64,000 nt of DNA from assembly GCA_944323745.1 (NCBI GenBank), contig CALUTQ010000001.1, positions 372,001 to 436,000 of the forward strand. The letters are read 5' to 3'. A program made the position numbers and the translations under genes. Source of the stretch: Candidatus Avelusimicrobium pullarium. Lineage in GTDB: Bacteria > Elusimicrobiota > Elusimicrobia > Elusimicrobiales > Elusimicrobiaceae. Below the pieces are notes generated by a model that saw nothing but the letters and a program-made list of their open reading frames with translations, searched no databases and had not been told where the DNA came from. Below, piece after piece: positions 32,403 to 41,493 of the stretch (position 1 is its first letter; the number at the start of each line of letters is the position of its first letter).

Positions 32403-32854
32403 TTGTATCCGAATTTTCGTGCGGCGGCGTAATCTTGGACGGGCGCAAGGTGCTTCTTGTGCAGGTCAAGAATATGAAAGGCAAAAAAATATGGACGTTC
32501 CCCAAAGGGCATATTGAAGCGGGGGAAACGCCCCGTCAGGCCGCGCTGCGCGAAGTGCTGGAAGAAACCGGATACAAAGCCGTCATCGTTCGCCCGATGA
32601 TACGCGTGAAATACGCGTTTACTTTTCAGGGCAATTACGTCAAAAAGATGGTACAGTGGTATTTGATGAAAAAGCTGGGCCGCATCGGCAAGCACGACGC
32701 GTCGGAAATTATTTCCATTCGCTGGGTATCTCTTTTAAAAGCGCGTGAACTGGTGCAGTATCCCAGCGATATCCGTTTGGTGGATATGCTGCTTTCTTCG
32801 CTGCATATAGAGCCGACGGAAAACCCGGAAACGGAAGACACGCCGGCCGCTTAA
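32399..32854 (+). CDS. Nudix hydrolase
   Basis: A 151-residue protein with the full Nudix box GHIEAGETPRQAALREVLEETG (G-x5-E-x7-R-E-U-x-E-E-x-G). FSCGGVILDGRKVLLVQVKN at the N-terminus and KIWTFPKGH before the box resemble diadenosine-polyphosphate or (d)NTP-cleaving members. The substrate is unknown. It is translated from an ATG overlapping the gatA stop and is the last gene of the gatC-gatA operon. The next pilin begins 26 nt later, so read-through into the pilin is possible. Confidence 0.9.
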   Translation: MIVSEFSCGGVILDGRKVLLVQVKNMKGKKIWTFPKGHIEAGETPRQAALREVLEETGYKAVIVRPMIRVKYAFTFQGNYVKKMVQWYLMKKLGRIGKHDASEIISIRWVSLLKARELVQYPSDIRLVDMLLSSLHIEPTENPETEDTPAA

Positions 32855-32880
32855 TGGCGGTATATGAAACGGGGAATAAA

Positions 32881-33375
32881 ATGAAACACAAAGATAAAGG
32901 TTTTACGCTGATTGAACTTTTGGTGGTGGTATTGATTATCGGCATTTTGGCGGCGGTAGCTTTGCCGCAGTACGAAAAGGCGGTAAATAAAAGCCGTTTG
33001 GCTGAGATATATGCGGTGGTACCCACTATTCGCCGTAATTTGGAAATGTGCAAATTGACACAAGTGGAATGCTCGCCGGAACTGACGATGGAAGGCATTG
33101 GCTGGCAGCGCCAGTCCAGCTTTAACACAAACGGTGCGATGACCGGCAAATATTTTAGCGTGGGGATGAGCATTATGGGGATAGTTTTTTTTCCGCTAAA
33201 CGGCAATAATGATTACGGCATTGTGCTAAGTTCCCAAACGGACGGTACGGATGCCTCGGCCGATACCCGCGAGCAGCTGGTGTGTGCCGGCTCAACCGAA
33301 AAAGGCATTAGTTTTTGCAAATCTGTTTGCGGTTCCGCTACGTGTGATATGGAAACAAATAAGCCGGTGTCTTAA
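32881..33375 (+). CDS. Type IV pilin-like protein with short leader
   Basis: A 164-residue prepilin with leader MKHKDKG before [27 protein letters not shown] chose ATG 32881, preceded by GGGGA, over ATG 32854, which overlaps the nudix stop. It lacks the T-tract promoter and palindrome and may be expressed from the gat operon. The C-terminal part holds several Cys (EMCKLTQVEC, LVCAG, SFCKSVCGSATC). Confidence 0.88.
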   Translation: MKHKDKGFTLIELLVVVLIIGILAAVALPQYEKAVNKSRLAEIYAVVPTIRRNLEMCKLTQVECSPELTMEGIGWQRQSSFNTNGAMTGKYFSVGMSIMGIVFFPLNGNNDYGIVLSSQTDGTDASADTREQLVCAGSTEKGISFCKSVCGSATCDMETNKPVS

Positions 33376-33390
33376 TTCCTTTTTAATTAA

Positions 33391-33420
33391 AAACCCCCGC
33401 TCTTGTGAGCGGGGGTTTTT
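33391..33420 (+). terminator. Terminator between pilin 32881 and the YtxH gene
   Basis: A long stem aaacccccgctc/gagcgggggttt with loop ttgt and T5; useful to both convergent genes. Confidence 0.9.
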
Positions 33421-33439
33421 GTTTGCGGGTTTAAAACCG

Positions 33440-33832
33440 TTAGCGAATTTTTTTGGCTGCTTTTTCCAGCTCGTCGGCGGCTTTGCCGCGCAGATCTTCG
33501 GTTTTATCCAGCGCCTGCTGTTTGATTTCGGCCGCTTTGGCGGTAAACTTCTCTTTCAATTCGCCGGCGCGTTCTTTGGCTTCACGGGCGTGTTCGGAAA
33601 ATTTTTCCTTCAGCTCTCCGGCGTGGCCCAACACGCGTTCTTTTAAATCGCGGGCGCGTTCTTCCAGCTCGTCTTTGCCTTCTTCATAGGCGTCTTCTGC
33701 CCAGCGTTTCAGTTTGCGGCGGGTGGTTTCCCCTTTAGCCGGCGCCAGCAAAACCCCTACGGCTACGCCCAGCAGGGCGCCCAAAACAAAAGTAGCCAAC
33801 CCTTCGGCGTGGCAATTGCATCTTTCGCTCAT
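33440..33832 (-). CDS. YtxH domain protein with coiled coil
   Basis: A 130-residue protein. A short Cys/His start (CNCHAEG) precedes one membrane helix, LATFVLGALLGVAVGVLLAP, followed by the YtxH motif with KGETTRRKLKRW. The remaining ~85 residues are Glu/Lys/Ala-rich with repeats such as AGELKEKF, ideal for a long amphipathic coiled coil. YtxH proteins are small envelope or general stress proteins with unclear mechanism. It is a single gene, convergent with the pilin. Confidence 0.82.
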   Translation of the reverse strand: MSERCNCHAEGLATFVLGALLGVAVGVLLAPAKGETTRRKLKRWAEDAYEEGKDELEERARDLKERVLGHAGELKEKFSEHAREAKERAGELKEKFTAKAAEIKQQALDKTEDLRGKAADELEKAAKKIR

Positions 33833-33973
33833 AATACCCCTCCTCCCAAATATGTTGGTAATGTATGTACATATATTTTATAACAAATCGCCGTTTTTGC
33901 AATATACTATAATAAATATAACAGCATAAGATTTTGCTTAGAACGTCTGATTTTTATTAGGAGGTTTGTTTTT

Positions 33974-35362
33974 ATGCCCAATCCGTCCAGACCGCGCAAC
34001 AACGGCAAACAGCAGGACCCTGCCGTCCGCCGCAAAAATTTTGACGAAGTGGCCCTTACTTTTACACACGAAGAAGCCTTGGCCGAAGCAGACCGCTGCC
34101 TGCATTGCCCTACGCATCCGTGCCAAAATGCCTGCCCCGTCGGGGTGCATATTCCCGATTTTATTGCTTATATTAAAGCCGGCGACGTCGGTGCCGCCGC
34201 TTCCGAAATTATGAAAACCAGCCTGTTGCCTGCCATTTGCGGCCGCGTTTGCCCGCAGGAAAAACATTGCGAAGGGCATTGCGTGCTTAAAGCCAAATTC
34301 GGCTCGGTCAATATTGGCGGGTTGGAGCGTTACGCCGCCGATACGGCCCGCGCGCAGGGGGCTTTAAAGCCGCCCGTGCCGGCCGCTTCTACCGGCAAAA
34401 AAGTCGTTTGCATCGGCTCGGGGCCGTCTTCTTTGGCGTGTGCGGCCGAACTGCGCCGCGCCGGCCACGACGTAACGGTCTATGAAGCCCTGCACGCTTA
34501 CGGCGGGGTGCTGCGTTACGGTATCCCTTCTTTCCGCTTGCCGCGTGAAGTAATCAATAAAGAAATTGAAACCGTGCAGGCAATGGGCGTTAAATTTAAA
34601 ACGGACGTTTTAGTCGGCGCCACCATCAAAGTGGACGAACTGTTAAAAGAATATGACGCCGTATATATCGGTTCCGGCGCCGGTTTGCCCACGATGCTGG
34701 GCATCCCGGGCGAAAACGGCGTAGGGGTGTACAGCGCCAACGAATTTTTAACCCGTATCAATTTGATGCAGGCCTATAAATTCCCACAGACCGATACGCC
34801 TATTCAGGCCGGCAAGCACGTAGTGGTGCTGGGCGGCGGCAACAGCGCTATGGACGCGGCACGCTGTGCTATGCGCCTGGGGCCCGAAAGCGTGACGATT
34901 GCTTACCGCCGCAGCCGCGAAGAAATGCCCGCCCGCGCGGCCGAAGTGGAACACGCGCAGGAAGAAGGCATTCAATTTGAATATTTGGTAACCCCCAAAG
35001 AAATTCTGCAGGACGAAAAAGGCCGCGTAACCGGCATCCGCTTTACGCGCAACGAACTGGGCGCGCCTGATGAAAGAGGCCGCCGCCGGCCCGTGGAAAT
35101 ACCGGGGTCGGACTTTGTGCAGCCGGCCGACACGGTCATCACGGCCATTGGTCAGCGCCCTAACCCGACGATTACCAAAACCACTTCCGGCCTGAAAACT
35201 ACCGAACGCGGCGTGATCGCCTTAAACGAAAAAGGCGAAACCTCCCTGCCCGGCGTGTATGCAGGGGGCGACATTATCCGCGGCGGCGCCACGGTGCTGC
35301 TGGCGATGAACGACGGTATTGCCGCCGCCGGCAGAATTAACGAATATTTGAAGGGGAAATAA
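33974..35362 (+). CDS. nfnB: Large subunit of NADH-dependent ferredoxin:NADP+ oxidoreductase (GltD-like)
   Basis: A 462-residue FAD/NAD(P)H flavoprotein of the glutamate synthase small-subunit family. The N-terminal Cys-rich region (CLHCPTHPCQNACPVGVHIP and ICGRVCPQEKHCEGHC) holds 4Fe-4S clusters. CIGSGPSSLACAAELRRAGH binds FAD and VVLGGGNSAMDAARCAMRLG binds NADPH. The next gene is the ferredoxin-NADP reductase-like subunit. That pairing is the hallmark of NfnAB/SudAB, which couples ferredoxin and NADH oxidation to NADP+ reduction by flavin-based bifurcation. AGGAGG precedes the ATG. A sulfide dehydrogenase role is the alternative name for the same pair. Confidence 0.88.
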   Translation: MPNPSRPRNNGKQQDPAVRRKNFDEVALTFTHEEALAEADRCLHCPTHPCQNACPVGVHIPDFIAYIKAGDVGAAASEIMKTSLLPAICGRVCPQEKHCEGHCVLKAKFGSVNIGGLERYAADTARAQGALKPPVPAASTGKKVVCIGSGPSSLACAAELRRAGHDVTVYEALHAYGGVLRYGIPSFRLPREVINKEIETVQAMGVKFKTDVLVGATIKVDELLKEYDAVYIGSGAGLPTMLGIPGENGVGVYSANEFLTRINLMQAYKFPQTDTPIQAGKHVVVLGGGNSAMDAARCAMRLGPESVTIAYRRSREEMPARAAEVEHAQEEGIQFEYLVTPKEILQDEKGRVTGIRFTRNELGAPDERGRRRPVEIPGSDFVQPADTVITAIGQRPNPTITKTTSGLKTTERGVIALNEKGETSLPGVYAGGDIIRGGATVLLAMNDGIAAAGRINEYLKGK

Positions 35363-35363
35363 T

Positions 35364-36218
35364 ATGCGCGAAAATGAAATTTTGCTTAAAGAACAATTAA
35401 ACGACGTGGTGGTCAAATTTGTCATCTACAAACCGATGATTGCCGCTTCCGCCAAAGCGGGGCAGTTTGTTATTTTGCGCGGAGCCGAAAACGGCGAACG
35501 CATCCCCGTTACCCTGGTGGACTGGGACGCCAAAAAAGGCACCATTACCGTCATTATTCAGTCCATCGGCAAATCTACGTTTATGTTTAACTCGTTTAAA
35601 CAAGGTGATTTGTTCCTTAATATTTTGGGCCCGTTGGGTACGCCGATTGACGTGCACAATTACGGCACTGTTACCGTGGTGGGCGGCGGCGTGGGCATTG
35701 CCGAGGTATACCCCATTGCCAAAGCCTTAAAAGCGGCCGGTAATAAAGTGATTGCCATTTTGGGTGCCCGCACCAAAAGCCTGGTCATCTTGGAAGAAGA
35801 AATGAAGGGGGTGTGCGATATCGTCCTGCCGTGTACCGATGACGGCACCTACGGCCAAAAAGGGATGGTAACCGATGTGCTGAAAGGCATTGTGACGGCA
35901 GGCGAAAAAATAAACGCCGGCTTTGTTATCGGGCCTATCCCGATGATGAAATTTACCTCGCTTTTGATGGTGGAACTGGGCATTGAACCCTACGCCAGCT
36001 TAAACCCCATTATGCTGGACGGTACCGGTATGTGCGGCTGCTGCCGCGTAACGGTGGACGGCAAAGTGCGTTTTGCCTGTGTGGACGGGCCGATGTTCCC
36101 CGCACGCACCATAGACTTTAACGAACTTATCCGCCGTACCGGCGAATATAAAGGCGAAGAAAAACGGGCCGTGGAAGAATACGAGAAAAATCATAAATGC
36201 AAAATCGGCCTGCATTGA
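35364..36218 (+). CDS. nfnA: Small subunit of Nfn-type transhydrogenase (ferredoxin-NADP+ reductase-like)
   Basis: A 284-residue subunit. The FAD-binding barrel contains AGQFVILRGAENGERIPVTL; the NAD-binding fold starts VTVVGGGVGIAEVYPIAKAL; the C-terminal MCGCCRVTVDGKVRFACVDG provides the ligands of a 2Fe-2S cluster. It begins 1 nt after nfnB and is followed by a terminator. In Nfn the small subunit binds NADH and the large one NADPH. It would balance NADPH for biosynthesis with the reduced ferredoxin made by the Kor/Vor enzyme at 13 kb. Confidence 0.88.
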   Translation: MRENEILLKEQLNDVVVKFVIYKPMIAASAKAGQFVILRGAENGERIPVTLVDWDAKKGTITVIIQSIGKSTFMFNSFKQGDLFLNILGPLGTPIDVHNYGTVTVVGGGVGIAEVYPIAKALKAAGNKVIAILGARTKSLVILEEEMKGVCDIVLPCTDDGTYGQKGMVTDVLKGIVTAGEKINAGFVIGPIPMMKFTSLLMVELGIEPYASLNPIMLDGTGMCGCCRVTVDGKVRFACVDGPMFPARTIDFNELIRRTGEYKGEEKRAVEEYEKNHKCKIGLH

Positions 36219-36235
36219 TTTGCCGTAGGCTATAC

Positions 36236-36265
36236 AAAACGCCCCGCAGCAAGCGGGGCGTTTTT
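36236..36265 (+). terminator. Terminator of nfnBA
   Basis: Stem aaaacgccccgc/gcggggcgtttt with loop agcaa and T run. Confidence 0.9.
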
Positions 36266-36325
36266 ATTGCATAGAAAAACGGCGGCACACAGGTATTATT
36301 TGTTGGCGGGATAAGCAACAAGACA

Positions 36326-36360
36326 TTGTCCCTGTTTTCTTTTTTTGATAAATTTTGTGT
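36326..36360 (+). promoter_or_regulatory. Pilin start element, copy 7 (palindrome right arm decayed)
   Basis: TTGTCC (36326-36331), a 17-bp spacer whose T run is broken by one C, and TAAATT (36349-36354), exactly 6 nt before ATG 36361. The left arm gataaattttg is intact; the right arm is changed to ataaaatgtatt. Confidence 0.62.
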
Positions 36361-36876
36361 ATGTATAAAATGTATTCCAAAATTATTTTTTACTATGCGA
36401 ATCGTACAAAATGTAACAACAAGGGGTTTACGCTTATTGAACTTTTGGTGGTTGTTTTAATTATCGGCATATTGGCCGCTATTGCTTTGCCGCAATATAC
36501 GATTGCTGTGGAAAAAAGTCGTGCCGCAGAGGCCTTAGTCGTTTTGAGAAACTTGCGCGAGGCGCAGGAATTGTATTATCTGGCCAATGGCAGCTATTGC
36601 CCCGATTTATCGGAATTGGATATTGAAGCGCCTCAGAGCAATAATTGGGAATATTCTTGGTCGGCGGATATGTCTGTGGTGGCAGATCGCAAGAATATGC
36701 CGGAAGATAAGCAGTATCTTTTAGCGTACCGCACCAACAATTATACTTCGCAAGGCGCGGCTTTCGTCGTATGTGGATATGATATTGCTCAATCGGCAGA
36801 CTTTGCCGAGCGCATTTGTAAAGCGTTGGGGGCCACTCAAAAAGAGTCGGCCAAACGTTGGATTTTAAACCAATAA
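36361..36876 (+). CDS. Type IV pilin-like protein
   Basis: A 171-residue prepilin. The leader MYKMYSKIIFYYANRTKCNN then KG is a diverged form of the M-x-K-I-Y-Q-K leader. The processing site and helix [20 protein letters not shown] are conserved, then ALPQYTIAVEKSRAAEALVV. The body has DLSELDIEAPQ and a C-terminal RICKALGATQK. It is a monocistronic cassette between the nfn terminator and a terminator facing the PhoH gene. Confidence 0.9.
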   Translation: MYKMYSKIIFYYANRTKCNNKGFTLIELLVVVLIIGILAAIALPQYTIAVEKSRAAEALVVLRNLREAQELYYLANGSYCPDLSELDIEAPQSNNWEYSWSADMSVVADRKNMPEDKQYLLAYRTNNYTSQGAAFVVCGYDIAQSADFAERICKALGATQKESAKRWILNQ

Positions 36877-36889
36877 AAAAAGCAAAATA

Positions 36890-36924
36890 AAATGCGGCGC
36901 GGAAAATAACGCGCCGCATTTTTA
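36890..36924 (+). terminator. Bidirectional terminator between pilin 36361 and phoH-like gene
   Basis: A 12-bp stem aaatgcggcgcg/cgcgccgcattt with loop gaaaataa and T run; it lies between convergent genes. Confidence 0.88.
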
Positions 36925-36941
36925 TTGATTTTCCGATATTT

Positions 36942-38267
36942 TTACAGCAGTTTGGAAGCCAAGTCCGCCAGGCGGCTGCGCTCCGTCTTGGTGAACGTAA
37001 TGTGCCCGTAAGAGGGCTGGCCTTTCAGGCGGTCCACCAAATAGGTCAAACCGTTGGACTCAATGTCCAAATACGGCGTATCAATTTGGTACGGGTCGCC
37101 GGTAACCACAATTTTGGTGCCTTCGCCTGCGCGGGTAAGAATGGTCTTAATTTCGTGCGGGGTCAGGTTTTGTGCATCGTCCACAATCATATATTGCCCC
37201 GGCAAAGAGCGCCCGCGCATATGGGTGATAGAGGCAATTTCAATTTTGCCGCTGTCCAGCAGATAATGCGCTTTTTCTTCGCCTTCTTCGGGGTTTTTGC
37301 GGTCAGCCAAAAAAGCCAGGTTATCGTAAATGGCGCCCATCCAGGCGTCCAGTTTTTCTTCTTTGGTACCGGGCAGAAAGCCCAAGTCTTTGCCCACGGG
37401 TACGATGGAGCGGCACACCACCATACGGCGATAGGCGTTTTCGTCCATCGTACGCTGCAAACCCGTGGCCAGCGTTACCAAGGTCTTGCCCGTGCCGGCG
37501 GTGCCGACCAGCGTTACAATGTCTAAACTGTCGTCCAATAACAGTTCCATCGCAAAGCGTTGTTCCTTGTTTAAGGGTTTAATGCCCCAAGCCACGGGAT
37601 CTTGCGCGGAAAGCGGTTTTAACACGGCCTTGGCACTGTTGCTCACACGGCCCATAGCCGATTTTTTGCTTCCGTCATTGGCTTTTAAAATCAAAAATTG
37701 GTTGGGGTAGTAGCGGCCTTCTCCCAGCGGCAGTTGTTTGTCGCGGTAAAAAGCGTCTATTTGTTCGGGGGCCACTTCTATTTCTGCCACGCCGGTATAA
37801 AGCTCGTCATAATTTACTTTGTCTGAGGTGTAGTCCTGCGCCGACAGGCCCAGCGCTTCGGCTTTCAGGCGCATATTAATGTCTTTGGTAACCACAAAAA
37901 CGGGGCTTTGGTTCTTCTTGTAGGAGCCTTCTTTTTTGGCCATCGTGTAGGCAATGTTCAAAATGGCATTGTCCGATTTATTAAAAGACAAAATCTGCGG
38001 CAGGATATTTGGTTTGTCCAGTTCAATTTTCAGCGTGCCGCCCTTGGGCAGTTTGACCCCTTCATTCAGGCGGCCGTTGGCGCGCAGGGCGTCCAGTTCG
38101 CGCGAAACAATGCGCGCGTTTTTGCCGCGGGTGTCGCCCTCGCTTTTAAAATTGTCCAGTTCTTCTATGACGACCATCGGGATTACGACGTCGTTATCTT
38201 CAAAGGCATAAATAGAGTTGACGTCGTGAAGCAAAACGTTGGTATCCAAAATAAAAGTTTTTTTCAT
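36942..38267 (-). CDS. PIN-domain PhoH family ATPase (YlaK-like)
   Basis: A 441-residue fusion of an N-terminal PIN ribonuclease domain (KKTFILDTNVLLHD; further acidic residues in VIPMVVIEELDNFK) and a C-terminal PhoH helicase-like ATPase (GTAGTGKTLVTLA Walker A, MIVDDAQNL Walker B, TGDPYQID). PIN-PhoH proteins are thought to unwind and cut RNA using ATP. The frame is open to 38492, but ATG 38267 with GAGGTG just upstream matches the usual start. It is divergent from the GH57 gene. Confidence 0.92.
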   Translation of the reverse strand: MKKTFILDTNVLLHDVNSIYAFEDNDVVIPMVVIEELDNFKSEGDTRGKNARIVSRELDALRANGRLNEGVKLPKGGTLKIELDKPNILPQILSFNKSDNAILNIAYTMAKKEGSYKKNQSPVFVVTKDINMRLKAEALGLSAQDYTSDKVNYDELYTGVAEIEVAPEQIDAFYRDKQLPLGEGRYYPNQFLILKANDGSKKSAMGRVSNSAKAVLKPLSAQDPVAWGIKPLNKEQRFAMELLLDDSLDIVTLVGTAGTGKTLVTLATGLQRTMDENAYRRMVVCRSIVPVGKDLGFLPGTKEEKLDAWMGAIYDNLAFLADRKNPEEGEEKAHYLLDSGKIEIASITHMRGRSLPGQYMIVDDAQNLTPHEIKTILTRAGEGTKIVVTGDPYQIDTPYLDIESNGLTYLVDRLKGQPSYGHITFTKTERSRLADLASKLL

Positions 38268-38393
38268 AATTTCACCTCGGGCCGTCGTAAATCGGCGGGT
38301 TAAGTATAGTATAAAGTTTACGCGGCGTTTAATCAAGTGCTTTTTCGGCGGCGCACAAGTGCAAGAAAAGCAATTAATTGCTATAACATATAT

Positions 38394-40766
38394 ATGAAAT
38401 ATCTTTGCATCCACGGACATTTTTACCAACCCCCGCGCGAAAACGCCTGGCTGGAAGCCATTGAAACGCAAGACAGCGTGGCCCCTTTCCACGATTGGAA
38501 CGCCCGCATTACGGCCGAATGTTACGGCCCCAATGCCTTGGCGCGCGTACTGAACGCCAAAGGGGAATTAACCGATTTGGTGGACAATTATGCCCACATC
38601 AGTTTTAACTTTGGCCCCACGCTTTTAAGCTGGATGGAACAGCACGCACCGCACGTGTATGCGGCAGTGCTGGAGTCGGACAAAAAGAGCCGGCAGTATT
38701 TTGGCGGGCACGGCTCGGCCATTGCACAAGTGTATAATCATATGATTCTGCCGCTGGCCAATGCCCGCGATAAAGAAACACAGGTAAAATGGGGGCTGGC
38801 CGATTTTAAGGCACGCTTCGGCCGCGAGCCCGAAGCAATGTGGCTTGCCGAAACCGCCTGCAATACCGAAACGCTGGAAGTGCTGGCCGCTTACGGAATG
38901 AAATACGTTATTTTAGCCCCGGGCCAGTGTGCGCGCGTGCGGAAAATAGGCGAAAAAAACTGGACGGACGTTTCCGGCGCCAAGGTGGACCCGAAACGCG
39001 CTTACTTGTGCAATTTGCCTTCCGGTAAAAAAATAGCTTTGTTCTTTTATGACGGGCCGATTTCTCAGGGGATTGCATTTTCGGACACGCTTAAAAGCGG
39101 CGAAACGTTTGCCAAGCGTTTGTTAAGCACGTATAATAACACCGAAGAAGCACAGCTGATGCATATCGCCACCGACGGCGAAACCTACGGCCACCACCAG
39201 AAATTTGCCGATATGGCACTGGCCTATTGTTTGAAATACGTGCAGCAATTGCCGGACGTGGAACTGACGGTGTACGGCGAGTTTTTGGAAAAATTTCCGC
39301 CGCAGTATGAAGCGCAGATTTTTGAAAATTCTTCGTGGAGCTGCTTTCACGGGGTGGAGCGCTGGCGGGCCGACTGCGGCTGCAATTCCGGCGGGCACCC
39401 GGGGTGGAACCAAAAGTGGCGCGCGCCGCTGCGCCAAGCGCTGGACTTTATCCGCGACGAAATGATACAGGACTTTGACGGCAAAGGGCGCGAATATTTT
39501 AAAGACCCTTGGGCCGCGCGCAACGATTATATTGAACTGGTGCTGGACCGCAGTTTGGACGCGCAGCATAAGTTCTTTTTGCGCCACGCCACCGAAAAAG
39601 CCTGGCAGGACCGCTCCACCGCGCTGATGTTTTTGGAAATGCAGCGTAACGCAATGCTGATGTACACCAGCTGCGGTTGGTTTTTTGACGAAATAAGCGG
39701 TTTGGAAACGGTGCAGATTTTGCAATATGCCGCCCGCGCGCTGGAGCTGAAGCGCAAAACGGGAGGCAAAGACATAGAAGCGCAGTTTGTGCAGATGCTG
39801 GCGGCCGCTCCCAGCAACATTAAAGACCTTAAAAACGGCGCTACGGTGTATGAACGTTTTGTCAAACCTTCGGCTATGCCTGCCACCAAAGTAGCGCTGC
39901 AGCAGGTACTGCAAGATTTACCCGGCGACAAGCCCCGCCCGCAGGACGCGTATGTTTGTGAAATTAAAGATTATCGCTGCGACCGTCTGCACCAAGACGG
40001 CGGACACGTGTGTTTCGGGCAGATGAAGCTTAAAAACCGTGTTACGTTGGAAGAAGCGGACGTCGCCTTTGCCGTTTGCCAAAGCCACGACACCCGCCTG
40101 ACTTGCGGTGCTTCTTACACGCACGATATAAATGCAGAAGAAGTGTTCTCCGCCATCAAAGCTACGGCACAAACGGAAGGCTTTGAAGCCGTACACACCG
40201 TGATAGAAAAATCTTTCAAAGACATTTATCCGTTTACGTCTTTGTTTAAAGACGCCCAGCGCCGCGTGATAGACCAGGTGCTGGACGCCATTTCCCGCAA
40301 AACAGACGAGGCGTTTACGCATATTTTTGAGGCCCAGTATCCGGCCGTGCGCGGGCTGAAATACATTGGCGCGCCTTTGCCCCCTGCCTTTGTAACGGTG
40401 GCCGATTTTGTGCTCACGGCCGATTTAAAGGCGGAACTGGAGCGCGACCCCGTAGACATCAACGCCTTGGAAGAGCTGATGGACGACGTGCGCACACTGG
40501 GCTTAAAAACTGACAATGCCCAAGTGAATGCCGCCGCCGGCGAAAGATTGCTTTCTTATGCGCGGGCCTTTGTGGAGTGCCCCGGAGATTTAAGCACTGC
40601 CGTAAAAATGGTGGAGTTTTTAAATTATTTGGACATTTTCGGCTTCTCGCCCGATAAATCGCGGGCGCAGCAAATGGTGTTTACCGGCTTGCAAAGCCTG
40701 CCGCCGGACAAGCGTGACAAAAGCATTTTAAAAGCATTGGCCCGCAAGCTGGCCATAGCCGTTTAA
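38394..40766 (+). CDS. Glycoside hydrolase family 57 protein (DUF3536)
   Basis: A 790-residue protein. The N-terminal catalytic part begins KYLCIHGHFYQPPRENAWLE, a clear GH57 signature; WLAETACNTETLE carries the expected nucleophile Glu; HIATDGETYGHHQKFAD supplies the second acidic site. The C-terminal half is the DUF3536 helical region. GH57 enzymes act on alpha-glucans (amylases, branching enzymes, amylopullulanases), which pairs well with glgP at 18 kb. The start at 38394 follows the family; the upstream frame extension is rejected. It is followed by a terminator. Confidence 0.9.
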   Translation: MKYLCIHGHFYQPPRENAWLEAIETQDSVAPFHDWNARITAECYGPNALARVLNAKGELTDLVDNYAHISFNFGPTLLSWMEQHAPHVYAAVLESDKKSRQYFGGHGSAIAQVYNHMILPLANARDKETQVKWGLADFKARFGREPEAMWLAETACNTETLEVLAAYGMKYVILAPGQCARVRKIGEKNWTDVSGAKVDPKRAYLCNLPSGKKIALFFYDGPISQGIAFSDTLKSGETFAKRLLSTYNNTEEAQLMHIATDGETYGHHQKFADMALAYCLKYVQQLPDVELTVYGEFLEKFPPQYEAQIFENSSWSCFHGVERWRADCGCNSGGHPGWNQKWRAPLRQALDFIRDEMIQDFDGKGREYFKDPWAARNDYIELVLDRSLDAQHKFFLRHATEKAWQDRSTALMFLEMQRNAMLMYTSCGWFFDEISGLETVQILQYAARALELKRKTGGKDIEAQFVQMLAAAPSNIKDLKNGATVYERFVKPSAMPATKVALQQVLQDLPGDKPRPQDAYVCEIKDYRCDRLHQDGGHVCFGQMKLKNRVTLEEADVAFAVCQSHDTRLTCGASYTHDINAEEVFSAIKATAQTEGFEAVHTVIEKSFKDIYPFTSLFKDAQRRVIDQVLDAISRKTDEAFTHIFEAQYPAVRGLKYIGAPLPPAFVTVADFVLTADLKAELERDPVDINALEELMDDVRTLGLKTDNAQVNAAAGERLLSYARAFVECPGDLSTAVKMVEFLNYLDIFGFSPDKSRAQQMVFTGLQSLPPDKRDKSILKALARKLAIAV

Positions 40767-40770
40767 ACGC

Positions 40771-40797
40771 AAAACCCTGCCGCAAAGCAGGGTTTTG
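40771..40797 (+). terminator. Terminator of the GH57 gene
   Basis: Stem aaaaccctgc/gcagggtttt with loop cgcaaa. It is directly upstream of the next pilin promoter region. Confidence 0.82.
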
Positions 40798-40838
40798 ATA
40801 TAATATCTCCATAAAAAAAGACAAAGAAGGTGCGATTT

Positions 40839-41351
40839 ATGAGGCAAAAATTTTCTCAAAAAATCTCTGCCGGTTTTACGTTAATAGAATTATTGGTGGT
40901 TGTGTTAATTATTGGTATATTGGCGGCGGTGGCTTTGCCGCAATATCAGCGTGCCGTAGACAAAAGTAAATTTACTCCGTGGCTTGCTTTGGGCCGGCAA
41001 TTTGCGCAAGCACAAGAAATATATTATATATCCAACGGGCATTATGCCAATGATTTTGATTTATTGGATATTCAATATCCCGCTTCGTGCCGTAAAAACG
41101 GCGGGTTTATTGTATGCAAAAATGTGCTGTTTAATAATAACGGAGTGGCCGGAAAAGCTACTGGTACATTGTATATTGTTATGTGCCCCACTATAGAAAC
41201 GCCGGCTTGGGGGCAGGGTGGTGGAGACTGCGCCACGGTAGGTATTAATTATCAATTTTCTTCCAGCAACCCCAATACGGAGACGTGTACTTTCGCTGCC
41301 GGGTCTTCCCGCGGTAAAAGGCTGTGCAGTATGTTAGATTTAAAGAAATAA
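40839..41351 (+). CDS. Type IV pilin-like protein
   Basis: A 170-residue prepilin with a mid-length leader [12 protein letters not shown] before [25 protein letters not shown] normal ribosome site (AGAAGG) precedes ATG 40839, and the T-tract palindrome is missing. The body has [22 protein letters not shown], a Gly-rich turn and a C-terminal [13 protein letters not shown]. The following 41352-41493 has no gene and no clear terminator. Confidence 0.9.
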   Translation: MRQKFSQKISAGFTLIELLVVVLIIGILAAVALPQYQRAVDKSKFTPWLALGRQFAQAQEIYYISNGHYANDFDLLDIQYPASCRKNGGFIVCKNVLFNNNGVAGKATGTLYIVMCPTIETPAWGQGGGDCATVGINYQFSSSNPNTETCTFAAGSSRGKRLCSMLDLKK

Positions 41352-41493
41352 AGCTCTGCAGACCGAAGATCTTGCTTTGCCGAAAGAAAGCCTTTTTGAC
41401 TTGCAAAAGACTAATCGCGTTTCTGTTTTGTCCGGTTCACACCTTAGCAGAAAAAATGTTTGGTTCCTTTTTGGGGCAAACGATGAAGGACGT

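Noticed and set aside
38268-38492. N-terminal extension of the PIN-PhoH protein
   Set aside because: The extension overlaps the start of the divergent GH57 gene and lacks a ribosome site; ATG 38267 with GAGGTG fits the family start.
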